The notes beneath the pieces are model-generated. The model had not been told where the DNA came from. It did not search any database and saw nothing but the letters and a program-made list of their open reading frames with translations. Shown one piece after another: positions 49,326 through 62,435 of a DNA stretch of 64,000 bases (position 1 is its first letter; the number at the start of each line of letters is the position of its first letter). This DNA is from Chrysopilus asiliformis. Its lineage: Eukaryota > Arthropoda > Insecta > Diptera > Rhagionidae. Location of the stretch: positions 9,036,501 through 9,100,500 of the forward strand of contig OZ035961.1 in assembly GCA_964034945.1 (NCBI GenBank), given 5' to 3'. Both the position numbers and the translations under genes were made by a program.

Positions 49326-51617
49326 ACCACTTTAAATAAATGGGTTACCAATAAGTGAAAAAAACGAGGTGTTAGTTACTTTATAGCATGTGTAACACCG
49401 TCTCATAAACATGTAACCATAATGAAATTGCAAGAAAATTTTTATTACTCAAATGCAATTTATGTGAAAAAGGAAAAACTTTAGTTATTTGTCGACAAGT
49501 CCACAATGTCAAGAGTGCCAATACAAACCACAAACAATCATAAAGATAAGAATGTTATGATTTCTGAACTGCATAAATTAAACAATAAAAAAAAAACCTC
49601 AAGACTTTCGTTGTCTGACTGTCTGTCGATTTGTCTGGCAGTTTTCTGATACAAAAAAACGTAAAAATCTTGAATTTTGGTTGTCTTAGTTATGCGAAAT
49701 CACGTTGGCCACAAGCCATTCTGAAAGATAGAAATGTATCTATGATAAATGACATTATGGACAGGGAAATATATTTATGTGCAGCATTTGCTTGAGGGCA
49801 ATTTCGATATGAATTTATTTCTTATACAAACTATCTTTCTATCTCAATCGAAATGGGATTTTTTTAGTTTCATTTTAAGAGCTATGACTTTGAGGAAAAT
49901 TTATGAAAATTTACGTATCGCACATAGGAAAAATTTTAAATTTCCATGGCGCAATCGTGAAATACTTTCTATGAGAATTTAAGACCGAATTTCGATACAA
50001 AAATCTCGAATTTCCAGGGCTCTATAGTCAAATAATCTCTATGAGAGCTTAAGACCGAATTTCGATACGAAATTTTCATTTTGTATGGTGGAAGCAGAAG
50101 GCCTGGTCCGATAAAATTTTGGTGTATGGAACAATTATGTAGTCATATTCTAAAGATTCTGAGTCTTAATAAATATTTCGATATAACGCGTAGTTTTCAA
50201 GAAATTCGAAGAAGAAAAAAATTGCACAACAGGCTTTTAGGAAAGGGCTCAATCCTAAAATGAAAGTATTGGATTTGTTGATCGCAGTGCATTTCAATGT
50301 AATATTGTCAGATTTTTGGCCGTATATCGAATCAATGTGCAAAGTATTTCAAAACTGAGACGCAATTCAACAAGCGGAGGGCCGTAAAACGAGAAGCCAT
50401 TTTTCTAGGTATGGGTGTGTCGTATTTTGACACAAACATGATGACAAAACAGATCTGTAGTCCGACCCTTACTTTATCCCTTTCCGGGATGGATAAAACG
50501 AATTTAAGGTCGGGAAAATTTCTTTTACCAAATACTACCAAAAAAACGCTGAAAAGTTTTCCAAAACGACACAAAAAGAGAATGCAAAATTGGCGAAAAA
50601 ATTAGTCTATGCTTGTATGATTTATTGTTTTTCACCAACCGATGATACAAAACTGGCTCCAATTGAATTCAGTGAAAAAAAACTTAAAACATTATAACAG
50701 GAGGGAAATAACTCAGGGAGAATAATAAAATTACTGAAACATTAAGAACTTTAAGTTAAATAATTTAACATAGCTGAACAATTACCGACGATATCCTGTG
50801 AAGTTTCTATTAATTGAGTTCAGTGCTTAAAAGTCTTTTTATCTGAAAAGTTTTCCATTATTTTGCGGTATTTTTGCAACGAATTTTCATCGATTTTCCG
50901 CTTCAAAGCATGCAGTTTCAATGCAAGGCCACCGGCTCTCCAAAAAAATCGATTTTGTCTGGACAGAATAAAAACACAAAGTTTTTCCGAGCCGCAGACG
51001 TAAATTGATAGAAAAAACAGAAATTTTTTTCGACCAACGACGGTTTAATTTTCCAATCCTAATATCATTAATATTAAAGTTCAATTAAAACAAACAGTTG
51101 AAAGGGTTATTCATTAATTCCTCGAAAAAAAAACATTAAATCAATGAAAAAAAGTCTACAAAAAACTCTGTAGAAGGTTCAATATATTCTATTTGTAAAT
51201 AAAATCAAAATAAGTGAAATTCATTATAAATGATCGAAACATTTATCACAAAAGTGAAATCGAAAGATATTTTCGTAGATACGAGAATATAAAAATAAAT
51301 TTTCGGTTCATTTTTCTTTGCTCTTCAAGATTAATATCGTCTAGTGGCGTGGATTAATTTGTGAAACAATAATTCAGTATCTGTTGAGTCTTCTTCACGA
51401 AAATTATTTCCGGTCATTGATATAATAAATGAAATAATCATAGATTATGACTGAATATCATAGATTTTTTGGACATTACGATTAATGTTATGCACTTTAC
51501 GTTTCCTTTTTATAGAAATCAAGACATCTGTATATAAAAAAAAATTATTTGTTTCTATCTAGTCGTATTTGTTTTAAATGAAAATTAATAAAAATGTTTT
51601 TTGTTAATTTATTTCAA

Positions 51618-51661
51618 AGGTTTTTCACTTATCCAGGTCCCGCTTATCCAGGCCCGACTGT
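51618..51661. mobile_element. pogo-like terminal fragment
   Basis: Reads (minus strand) CAGTCGGGCCTGGATAAGCG and repeats CCTGGATAAG, related to the 5.7-kb element end. Only one end is visible, followed by TA. Confidence 0.55.
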
Positions 51662-52091
51662 ATTTCAGTTTTCGGAGTCCGCTAAAGTCCATGTTTTACC
51701 GATTTTTCCGTATACTACAACCATATCAAAAACGAAGTTTTTAACTTTTTTTTTTAAACAGGAAAAAAACATTTTTTATAACAGGAAATTTTTCCATTGG
51801 AAATAAAAACATATTTTTGGCGATGAATTGCCACAAAACTGAAATATTCCGAAACGATTTCCTTAACATATCCAAGGGGTATGAAAACAACATGAATGTC
51901 TATTATTACTACCAATTTGTCAAATTAAAACATATTTTTTGTAATAAACACTTCTGTTGATGAGTTTGTGTTTATTTGTTTTACCAATTATTTTTTTAGC
52001 AATTGATTAATAATATCAAAACTTATTATCTAAATATGATTGTTTACTGATTTTATTAAGCTATTAATATAATTAAATCGGAGTGCTTCAT

Positions 52092-53395
52092 ATGGCGATT
52101 CTATGGCTTAGAAAGCATTTATTACTAGTGATCGAAACTTTTTTGACCCTGACAGATAAAATGAAATTTAAAATCGTTAGATATTTTCTTTTGATGAATT
52201 ATTTAATAATGAAAATATTCGGTTTAGCGGCGTTTAATATTAATAGAAAAAACTATAGATTAAAAACTTCCGATTCTTCCATAATTTTTACTATTCTTAC
52301 AGTTTCAATAATACTAGTTTGTCATTTAATTGTAAATTACATGTTTTTTATTGAAAATTTTAAATTAACATATATTAAAGTTGCATTTCTTTTAACTCTT
52401 TTGTATCGAATATTAAATATCGCATATTTAATATTTCCAATTCGACATTGGTTTTATCGGGACGAAATCGTATCACATATGAATTATTATGTAAAGTTTC
52501 TTAAAACAATGTCCAAGAAGGAAATTGACATTGCAATCGATAATGAATTTGTTTGTATTCTTATATTAAAAAGCGTATTATTAATGCATATATTGTCACC
52601 ATGTTGTCTAACAAGTAATTCAACATGGCATAATAATGTTGATTTACTAGGACTTATATTACAAATTTATGTAAATTCGTTTGATCAAATTCTTTTAAAC
52701 TATGTTGTTTTACTGGTCATGTTACTAAAAGTTTTGTGTAAAATATTAAATAACAGAAATCTGTTAACGGTTCAGAATTTCGTGAAAATTTCTAGAAAAA
52801 ATGCCAAAAAACAATTCAGATTAGGGATATTGCATAATTTAATAGAAGACATGGAAAGGCAACATAAAAATGCACAAAAAATTACAATAAATATTAACAA
52901 ACTTTTTGAATTTGAGATTTTTATGTATTATCTAGTAGCTTTATTAAACCTTTCAGTTGTTAGTTATGGTTTATACTTTTATACTGAAAATGCACGTGAA
53001 ATTCGAATAAGAGATGTAATTTACTACATCTGTGACTTAAGTAGCAAAATAATAAACGTTTTTATCTTAACTCATCAAATCGAACAAGTTTATTGTGAAT
53101 TTTACAAAACTAGGGAAATAATTGAATTAATACTCCATTACGCTTACATATCCAAACGGTTGATGAAAAGTGTAAAAATGTTTTTAAATAAAAATTGATT
53201 AATAATAAAATATTAATAATTTTATAGGCTGAAAATCTATTTTATCAGAAGTTAAACGAGGAAATTCGGATCAACGTTTATGGATTATTCACACTGGATA
53301 AAATTATTCTATTTTCAGGATGTACAAGTGTCGTATTATATTTTATATTTTTTGTACAATTTGATATTGCAGAGAAATCAATAAATTTTAATTAA
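52092..53395 (+). CDS. gustatory receptor (Gr), two exons
   Basis: Seven-transmembrane insect chemoreceptor of the Gr family, expected in sensory neuron membranes as a ligand-gated channel subunit; the ligand cannot be predicted. It joins 52092-53171 and 53228-53395, giving 415 aa (usual for Grs). Several long hydrophobic segments are separated by basic loops. The conserved C-terminal end is present: NVYGLFTLDKIILFSG followed by VLYFIFFVQFD, the family's TYxxxxxQF region with Thr replaced by Leu. The phase-0 intron just before the last transmembrane segment is the Gr family's conserved position. I start at the first in-frame ATG; ATG 52161 (MKFKIVRYFLLMN) looks more like a normal Gr N-terminus and would give 392 aa. 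It is very AT-rich in codons. No second Gr lies nearby. It is on the strand opposite the kinase, probably inside that gene's long intron. Confidence 0.88.
53228..53395 (+). CDS. Gr last exon (TM7 and C-terminus)
   Basis: A 56-bp intron (53172-53227, AGT|GTAAAA to TTTATAG|GCT) is inferred because exon 1 otherwise ends shortly after at a TGA without the Gr signature. The 55 codons from AENLFYQKL to SINFN plus TAA carry the GLFTLD and VQFD motifs that identify the family. Confidence 0.87.
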   Translation, partial: AENLFYQKLNEEIRINVYGLFTLDKIILFSGCTSVVLYFIFFVQFDIAEKSINFN

Positions 53396-53833
53396 ATAAT
53401 AATAAAATTAACAATTCTGTGTATCTTGTTTATTTATTACTTGAAATCCAGTGAGATTTGTGAAGGATGTTCACAAACCGAAACGCCTGCCCATGACCTG
53501 AAATTTGGCTTACAAACTAAAATATTCTTAATGAACCGAGGCATAATGAACCGAGGCTAAAAAAGAGGCTTCACAAACCGAAACGTTCACCAAACGAAAC
53601 TTTTATGACCCGAAGTTCCATTGTATTCACTTACATACTAAAGGATATTTCATTTCAAGTCTTTAGGGCAGACGCGCACCCTCACCTATATGTAGAACTG
53701 CGCTAAATTGACATTTGAAGTTTTTGAAACTTGTGAAAACCAGTATGACAGAAATCTACTCATACTTACTTCAACTACAGTCAGTGGATGAAAACTGCTA
53801 CATTGAAACCTAAACTGAACTCTCGATAAACCG

Positions 53834-54105
53834 CACTCAGAAAAATGTCCAGGTCAACTTTTTGTCAGGTTAACTCTGACCTTACAGAGGTGTCTGTAAG
53901 CCAGCTAGCGGTCAGAGTTAACCTATCTAAGGTCAACTTGTGCAGCTCCCAATGCCCTACTTCACCTGCTGGTGGCTTAATTTCAGAATTTCTCCGACCA
54001 CAGGTCAACTCAGTTTTACTTGCCCACTTGCAGGCGAACGCGCGCCTGCCCGAGGCTAATTACGCCGTATGTAGGTGGTCGAGTTAGCCTCCATTTTTCT
54101 GAGTG
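53834..54105. mobile_element. CACTCAG-family MITE, copy 3
   Basis: 272 bp and nearly identical to copy 2, but flanked by CG on both sides instead of TA. It lies 440 bp downstream of the gustatory receptor stop codon. Confidence 0.9.
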
Positions 54106-55215
54106 CGGTCTAAGCCGAACACGTTGCAAAGTTCCATGAATTTGCCGCAAAACCAAATCAATCTGTGCAAGCCTTAAACCTTTACAAGCCGTAGAAATAT
54201 CCTGGTCACGTGCGAGTCTGGCTTAAACAGAGTTTACAGATTTTTGTGTATTTTAAAAACTCCAACTTCCACTCTAGAGCAATTCGAGACGTTTACTATA
54301 GTAGTGTGCTCCTGGACTTAGATTTGTTATCCTATGAAGTCTAACCAAATTCCATTGCATGCATAATTAATAAAAAAAAGGTTTCCCTAACCCACAACGC
54401 CTTATTTTTAACACATTTCGAATCACTTTCATTAACTCACCTATCAATCTTAATTAATTCAAAATTAAAATGAATTTTCACAAAATTCAAACAAACACCA
54501 TCGAAGGAATCCCACGCAAAAAATCCCTCATATCCAAAGTTGATATAATTTAGTGGTTTTAAATTTGATATTTCTGGAATGAGTCAGCATTCGCCGGTCG
54601 ATTGTATATAAAAACTACCATGCGAGGTCGAGTAACATAAATTATGCAAAAATTTAAAGTGTAATTTATTTAAACGATGTCATGCAATCTGTTACGTCAA
54701 AGATGGGCCAAGAGGCCGGGTCTCATGTCTCATGTTGTGTCGCAAAAACCGACGAGTAAAAACCTTTTGATTTGATGGAATCTCATCTCTAGAGGATAAA
54801 ACGAATGGTCTGACATGTCGCTGGCAACTAAGAACAACAAAACGAATGCCAAGACTGTCAGATAAGTTGACATGAACAATCCGAATCTATGACCAATAGG
54901 TGTGCCATGCACGCACTTAAGCACGAGATCTTATTTTTCGTTTAATTCTATAGTAAAACGTGCCAAGAAAGGTATTGTGGCGATAAAAAGAAATGATTTG
55001 TGGTGAAAGGATCCACGGCCGAACAAATTAAAAAAAAGACTTGTTTCCTTGGCAAAGGCTGACAACAGAAGAGATCGTTCGATCGGTTTATTAACCAGAA
55101 GTCATCATTTTACATTGTACTGATTTACAGCTTATTTCATTTGAAATGATGGCTTTGTTCAAATAATTTAGCCTACAGATTGTTAGTTCTTATTTTAGTA
55201 AAGAAAATGTAAAAG

Positions 55216-55315
55216 TTGTGATAAATTTTAAATATTGGAAATTTTTTATTTGGTTTGTTCACAAAATTGAACAAACCAAATAAAAAATGTCCAATATTTA
55301 AAATTTAGCACAACT
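55216..55315. repeat. snapback palindrome, 100 bp
   Basis: Arms GTTGTGATAAATTTTAAATA...GGTTTGTTC close on a loop of under 10 bp, with a few mismatches. This is a strong potential hairpin in AT-rich DNA. Confidence 0.85.
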
Positions 55316-55697
55316 GAGGAAAAAAAAATTGAGGAAACATAACTTTTCCGATTGTATGGGCTAAGGCTGAATAAAGTTTGCAGCAGCTTGCCACTATTTC
55401 CCGCTCCTTATTGTTATAATCCCGATTCCCGGGATTTCACATATTAAAACCCGGGATTTAATAAAATATGAAATGTTTGCATCACTGACGTTGCGTGCTC
55501 AAATCCTTGCGATATGTAAAACTTTCTATACAACGCACGGTAAAATCCGTTGACAGAAATGTGCCGCAGGCAAACATTTTCAACGTTCACAGTGACAATG
55601 AATGAAAATTCATTGAACGTATGGTTTCGTCCTTAATTCTTTGAGGACACACATTTCTTAGAAAGCTCGAATCGCATGAAAATCCGTATACGGAGGT

Positions 55698-55845
55698 TTT
55701 TGGGGTCTCTGATTCCGAATCTGAGGTCCAAATTCCAAAATTAATTATCAAACTTAATTTTGGAATTACGAATCTGGGGGCTGGAAAAAGTTTTTGAATT
55801 TGAACCTCAGGTTCGTAATCAGAGGCCCCAAAAACCCAACAATAC
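55698..55845. repeat. imperfect inverted repeat
   Basis: TTTTTGGGGTCTCTGATTCC...CTGAGGT at the left is mirrored by CCTCAGGTTCGTAATCAGAG...CCCCAAAAA at the right, about 40 bp with mismatches. Both halves carry the dispersed GGGGTC-CTGA-TCCGA motif. Confidence 0.65.
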
Positions 55846-57389
55846 CATCTTGAATTTCGGAAATCTGATAACGGATTCGTAATCAGCGACCCCAAAAATT
55901 TCCAAATCTTGATTTGATTTTGAGGAAAATGATTTTTTTCTGTGAAAACGCGTATTTTTCACAATTTATTTACAATAAATGAACATGCATTTAATCAGTA
56001 TTTCGTTTAAAGTTTGTAACTAAATATTTTGTAAGAAAAAATTAATCCGATCAACGCTTTTAGTACCATTATGTAAGTATTTTCGTCGCCTTCTACCAAA
56101 CTTCCTCATTGACAATGACCGAGCCCGAGTCATCGAGATCGAGTGTAAGCGTAAACATTTCGTTTTTTTTCACCCATTGTCATTTTGACAGTTCATTGCC
56201 ATAAATTTATTAATTTAACCACATTTTTATTACATGGAACAATATGACACAAACGAGCCTACCTTTGTTGATTAATCTGCAGTGCGGACATAACCAAGGA
56301 TGTTTTATTATCTGTTTTTATTCTTAAAACTTAGGTACGTGATCAATAAATTTTTCTCTCTTACAACTGTCTGAGACATTATTTAAATGTCACAAAATGC
56401 AACAGTTTTAAACAAATTTCCTATTCTTATCTCAGAATTAAAACCAAATTTTTCCATCTTAAGATATTTTGTTACTAGTCTGCTGTGCAAAACATCAAAT
56501 TTGAGTGTCATAATTTAAGAAAGTCAAGTGTGACAAGTATAAAAACATATGACTCACTGGGATGTGATGATTTTCGGATGTATATTGTAGGAATTTATTA
56601 TGGAAAGATTTGCTATAATTGCCCCGCAAATATTTCACTTTTGTTTATTTCATTCTTAATATTGTTATTTTCGGTTAAAAAAATTTAATTTCATTGGAAA
56701 TTTCAGGGTTCTTTTTAATAGGGTCAGACTGGAGTCTTGAACGCATTGAATAGATTCAATTACTCTCAAAAGTACAGACAGTCTCATTGTTATATGCAAA
56801 CTAGGTCTATAAATTTTCTTTATTTTGTGAATAACAATCGTAAGTCTAGTTAATTTTTATTTACGGTTCGTCCTTCACTTAAAAGGTAACCTTTTCAAGT
56901 TGCTCCTCGAAAATCATATAATAACTATTGATTTCTTTTATTTGAAGAATTGAAGGAGTTAATTTCGTAATAAAAATAAGACCAAATATATGCAAAATTT
57001 GCAAAGGTATTAAAAAATATTATAAAATGAGCTTCCCTATTTTACTCCATGTTTTTTTATCTCGATAACTCGAAGGTAACTCTTGATAAGTAGGAGTTTT
57101 GTAAGTATTAACGAACCTCGTAATCTCAAAATCCTTGATAACTAGAAGTTTCGTCTGTTCCCGTCAACTTCGACTTTTCGAAGTTTCACTGTACACTAAA
57201 ACCTAGATTTGCGTCGTTAATTGGGACCAAAAAAGGACGACACAAACCGAAATATTGCCGACGCAACTTTGAAACCACGAACATTTTTGAACGATGCAAC
57301 TTCGGAACAACACAAATCGAGTTTTTGTTGTATTTAACAAATTATTAATTGGAAAGTAATAAGAAAATCCTCTATTTTCTTATAAATTA

Positions 57390-57672
57390 CTAGGGGCTGC
57401 GCCCCAAACCGCTTCGCGGTTCACCCCCCACATACAGGTCGACCTTCGGCCTCCCCCAGCTCCTCGGCCTTCGGCCTCGAATCTGAGTAACATATAGGGA
57501 AAACTAAGTTTCGAGATGACTTTACCCCCTCCCCTTACTCCACCACCTTTCAAGCTACTTTTTAATGGGTCTATGTTGGGGTTGGACCACCGACGAACAT
57601 CTATGCCAAATTTCAGGCCAATCGGTTCAGTAGTTTCCCCGCGAAAGAGTAACATAGCGCAAAAACTAAGTT
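57390..57672 (-). mobile_element. Helitron-like 3' end, 5'-truncated
   Basis: On the minus strand it shares CTTTCGCGGGGAAACTACTG and ATTGGCCTGAAATTTGGCAT with the other Helitrons. Its 3' end differs: an AACCGCGAAGCGGTT stem, then GGGGCGCAGCCCC and CTAG before T. It marks a related subfamily with its own terminal hairpin. The 5' end is missing. Confidence 0.7.
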
Positions 57673-57679
57673 TCGTTAT

Positions 57680-60600
57680 AAAATGTGCAACAAAGTGTTT
57701 TAAGTTGGGTGTTTTAAAAGTGGGTTAAACCCACAAAAATAACCCAGATTTACATTTTTTGCCACATAAAGATTTTATTGGGTACAGGATACACATTTCA
57801 TATATTCAAATCATCTTAAATTTATTCTCCAAAAGTCGGGTGGAAAGGGCTAAATTTGTACAGTGAACCGAACACCTCGGTTTTTGAACGATATTTAGGT
57901 TCCAGTGTTTACATTATTTTACCCGTGAAATGCTTAGAAATTTTCCTCAACGTTTAGAATAAATTTTTGAAAGCATTTTTAATTCAATTTTTTATTATAA
58001 TTCAATTTTTTGAGGAGTTTTTACCAATTTTGAATTACAACAAATTGTTCGCGATACGCTGAGAAAGTTCAGTAGTTTTTATCTACTTTCATGGTATGAT
58101 TTGTTATCTTTTCCTAGAAACTTTAAATCTAAAATAAGAAATCTGCAATCACGTAATTCTAATAAAGTTGATAGCCGTCTTAAAAAAATGTAGAACGCCA
58201 CTTTATTTTTTACTTTTCGAAATTGATCGATTTGTTCAGTTTTATTATTCTATTCGGTTTAAAAACTGGGGTAATGACTCTTTGATGTTATAAAAATTAT
58301 AAATCGACCGAGTTCTACTCAAATAAATGCATTTTAAAAATCTTATAATAGCAAAATTACGATAAAATTAAATAATTTGATTAGATCAATCAGATTTATT
58401 GAGTAAATTGAAGACCATTGAGCATTTATTCCTTGCAAAAAAAAAAAAGATATAAAAAGAAATACGACTTTAAGCACTTGTTTTGCAGTCATATGTGGGC
58501 CGACAACATCATCAAATTAACCTTATCAAATCAAAGTTCCATTGAGCAAACTAACAAAATTACATAATAATTAGTCATTGCTGATTTAAACTGATTCATG
58601 CATTTTACTATGCTTCCATTCAACATACTCATGTTAGATTTTAATTTATGCAATTTGATTGGATTTTATTTATTTTCGTACGTGTCCACGATCAAATACG
58701 ATCAATTCCACGTTATATGTGAAAGGCTGAAAGTAATGCATTTGAAAGGCGCATTTTTCTGTTATTTGTGCTTTTTTTTATTTGAATTTCGGTTTAATTT
58801 ATGTTGCTTGGACGAGTGCATTGATCTAGAGCATGCATAATTGTGACAGTTCGAGGAAAGATCAAAGTGATCATATAGCAGTGAAATTAAATCGCTATCA
58901 GGCAGACACAAGGCAGTCTGAAAATGATAAATGCCTTTGAGCATTTTGTGACTAATCGGACGTCATCTTCATCTACATAAAGTTAGTCAGATACATCTAT
59001 CAGATACGATTTGATCATGAGATTCATCTCGTCTGAGCAAATTATCTTCACAAGAAGAATCGAAACGATCAAATCTGGTAATGGAGGACTTTTTGGTCAT
59101 CAATGCACTTGTGTCAAGCAGTCAATGTCTTGTTATGACCCTAAAAGGCAATTTTGTGACTTGTCAAGTGACAATTGAAGTATGTTTCAGAGTTCACTTG
59201 ACCCAAATGGCCTCATTTAGTTTAAAATTGGACATGAGCTATACTAAGCATTAATTTTAATTCTGACTAAGATAAACAACCTTAGATCGTTAGAAATTTA
59301 ATGATTTTCCCATAAACCGAACTGGTTTTTTTGTTAATTAATTCGTAAAAAAATCGGATGTACGCATCCCATCATGTGACTTTTTTTTTGTTTGGTTGGC
59401 CAACTTCGATAATGTTCAAATTTACAAAAGATCGAAAAAGAAATTACTGTACAAAAATTGCAAGGTAGGTCAATTTGTCGCAAAAAAAAATACACAAAAC
59501 GGTCTTAAGAAGCTTAAAATTCTGTAGCGCTTTAAAAAAAAGCGCTTTCAAAAAATAGCACTTTCCAAATCTAAAAAAAATTCTAGGTGTGAAATGTCTT
59601 TCCTGTAAGAAAAATATTTTAGAATAAATAGAAACCATTTTCTTAATCTGACAAGAATCACGGAAAAATCTCTGATCTGTTTTAAAGGCCCCTTTTTACA
59701 GAAGATTTTTTTATAATTTTTCAAAAACATTTTTTCACATCGGGAAGTTTTTATGATTTTTCAAGAGCATTTTTTATCCTTTTTACATCGGAAACCTTTC
59801 AAAACGGAAGGTCCTGAAGGCAGAACAAAAGTTTTTAAATTATTTCTTGGTTTTTTGACGCAAGAAAAAAATTTGCAAAAAACTTTTTAAATTTTCAAGA
59901 GCATTGCATACCCGTCTATAAAATTTCTTACTAGGAAAATTTAAAATTTTGTTGCAATAAAAATTTACGAATTCTCTGTACAAAAACATCAAACAGCAAT
60001 ATCACCTCTAACGTAACTCAACTAAAAAATGGTTGACAAAAAACCATAATTTTAGCTGTGGATGAGTAAGAAAAGAATGTTTTTTTCATGTCGTTTTACG
60101 TAGAAATATGCAATTAGTGCCAGATTACATGAAAAATATTCGCTTTGAAATTATATTAGTTGAGGTCTTTCTTTAAAAAAAATTATTTTTGGCTCACATC
60201 ATAGGAAAATTTCTGTTCTTTCATTGTAAATAACGCTGTTTGATCTCATTTGAAAAAAAAAAATCTTGAACTAAAGTGATAATTGGTCCATTAAAACATC
60301 AACACCGAATGTTATTGCAATTTGAATTATTTGGTTAGTGGTCTAGTTTTCAAATAGATGTTGAAAATGTAGAAAAACTGTTTCTAGATAAAATTTAAGG
60401 TCAATTTAAAGCGGATTGTTATAAAACATTAAATTAATGAACATTGAGTTCTAAACAAAGTACAAGACATTAATTAAAATACGTTGATGATGCAATAAAG
60501 AAAACTAAAAATTATACTACCATAAAAAAAAATCTAGTATTCACTTATCAAAACAAATTTTATCACATTTGGTTATCAAATAGCAATTTCAACTGATAAT

Positions 60601-61505
60601 TGACCGATAAAAAAAAATTAAGTATGAAAACGTGCCAATCGAACAACAACCACATAAAATATACGCCGAAAACATCAAGCGAATCATTATTCAAATCGCA
60701 AACAAATTAACTTTTTATAGACAAACGAAAAACTAAAATGGATCTTCCTGTAAATAAAAAATAAAAAGTTCTATAGATAAACACAATTTAATAATATGCA
60801 AAATTTTTATAATTCCTGTATCAAAAATAAATTTTCGCTTTAAATTTTATGTGAATTTTATTTACAAATATAAATACGAGTAACAAACATATAAAAAAAA
60901 TATGGATAGCATAAAACCATGTTCACTTGATTATGAATCAATAAAAACTCTATTAGACTTGGGTAAAATGGCAAATTGCAAAGCAATCAAAATGTTATGT
61001 TCTTGCATCAACAATTCAATAATATCGAGTTTATTTTGATAGTTATTGACGGATCACGTTTTTACTGTCAAGCAGCGGCAAATATAAAAATATCGTTCTT
61101 TTATTAGATTGAATTTGTCATGACAGGGAAGTAATTTAAGTAAAATTTTCCACATCTTTTTGTGCTTTATTCAATTTAAAAACAATCGAAAAAAATACAT
61201 AGTTCACGTTTTGCTTGTAGAGTAAAAAACTAAAATTTAAGTGTTAAAAGAGAAGTTTTTCAAATTTTATATAGGACAGGGTGGGACAATTTTATACAGT
61301 TTAAATTATTCTCTAAACACATCTTATTTTGAACCTATTTTAAACAATCGAGGGAAAACATGCATTATCCCTATTAGCATTTTTGGTGTATGATACGTAT
61401 CTGTCACTATATTAGGTACACTTTCTGTCGTAGATACGTCTCATATACCAGAAATACTAGAACAGATTATTTACAGGATATCTTCAAATAAATTTACTTG
61501 AAATT
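57680..61505. other. no supported gene
   Basis: AT-rich DNA with short ORFs only; the most hydrophobic (58598-58840) shows no family signature. No repeat ends were recognised in this 3.8-kb stretch. Confidence 0.5.
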
Positions 61506-61511
61506 TTTATA

Positions 61512-62425
61512 AAGGGTGTTTTTTTAAGCCCGATAGAACTTCAAATTTTAAAAAGTAACACAAAAAGTTAAATTTTAATTAAATTTTTTTATTTATTCGA
61601 ACGATCAATACATGGCATTAACATTTGAAAATGATTTCGGACATATGGCCAACGCTACTGTTCTTGACGAACCGCATTCTGGACGTCCAATTTTGGGCCA
61701 CTTTTTTGAACCGTATGTCACGAATAACACGAACAATGTTGGCCTCCAAGGCGTCAATTGTTGCTGGTTTATCAGCATAAACCAGTGACTTCACGTAGCC
61801 CCACAGGAAAAAATTGAGAGGTGTCAAATGGCACGACCTTGGAGGCCAATTGACAGGTCCATTTCTCGAAATCAAGTTATCGCCAAATTTTGATTTCAAT
61901 AAGTCGATGGTTGCGGTCGCCGTATGGCCCGTAGCGCCATCCTGTTGAAATTACATCTCGTCCGGATCAATGTCATCCATATTTTCAAACAAAAAATCAT
62001 TGATCATGGTGCGGTAACGATCTCCATTGACCGTAACGCGAGCTCCGGCCTCATTTTTGAAGAAATAAGGTCCGATGATGCCACCAGCGTGTAAACCGCA
62101 CCAAACGGTGCATTTTTCTGGATGTAATAGAGTCTGTAGGGTCTCTTGTGGATTGGTCTCACTCCATATGCGGCAATTTCGCAAAAATTAGCTTCATCGC
62201 TGAACAAAATTTTGCTAAAAAAACGTCGCTTATAAGTGGCGCGAATATACGACTACTTTTCAAAGTAAATTTGGATAATTTGGCAGCGTTGTTCAAGCGT
62301 GAGTCTATTCATGATGATTTGCCAGAGTATACTGATAATGAATGTCAAAAAGTAAGCGCAGTATCACAGCTCGTTTGACAGTCAACCCTTTCGTAAGTTC
62401 TATCTAAGCAAAAAAACACCCTTTA
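61512..62425 (-). mobile_element. DD41D mariner-like element, internally deleted
   Basis: The 914-bp element is bounded by TA on both sides. Inverted ends start AAGGGTGTTTTTTT. It carries a broken transposase on the minus strand. It belongs to the IS630-Tc1-mariner superfamily; the 41-residue spacing between the second and third catalytic positions fits the DD41D (rosa-like) group. It ends only 10 bp before another MITE. It is non-autonomous by its defects. Confidence 0.85.
61618..62312 (-). pseudogene. mariner transposase relic (DD41D type)
   Basis: The relic starts with ATG and MNRLTLEQRCQIIQIYFEK, meets a TAG after 19 codons, and then jumps to the catalytic half (FSDEANF), so the central DNA-binding part is deleted. 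A frameshift separates FSDEANF from NCRIW. TAA stands where Trp precedes FQQDGAT. The third catalytic Asp is Asn (LTPLNFFLWGY). The C-terminal end is GHMSEIIFK. It spans 695 bp against about 1 kb for the family (from memory). It cannot be an active enzyme. Confidence 0.85.
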
Positions 62426-62435
62426 TTTTCCTGCA

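Larger units (their letters stand above)
47170..52085. other. no supported gene upstream of the receptor
   Basis: AT-rich, with the 49.0-kb repeat and a pogo-like fragment at 51.6 kb. 49890-50080 has a short tandem repeat of AAATTTCCATGG...CGTGAAATA...CTATGAGAATTTAAGACCGA type. No promoter element of the receptor could be identified. Confidence 0.45.
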
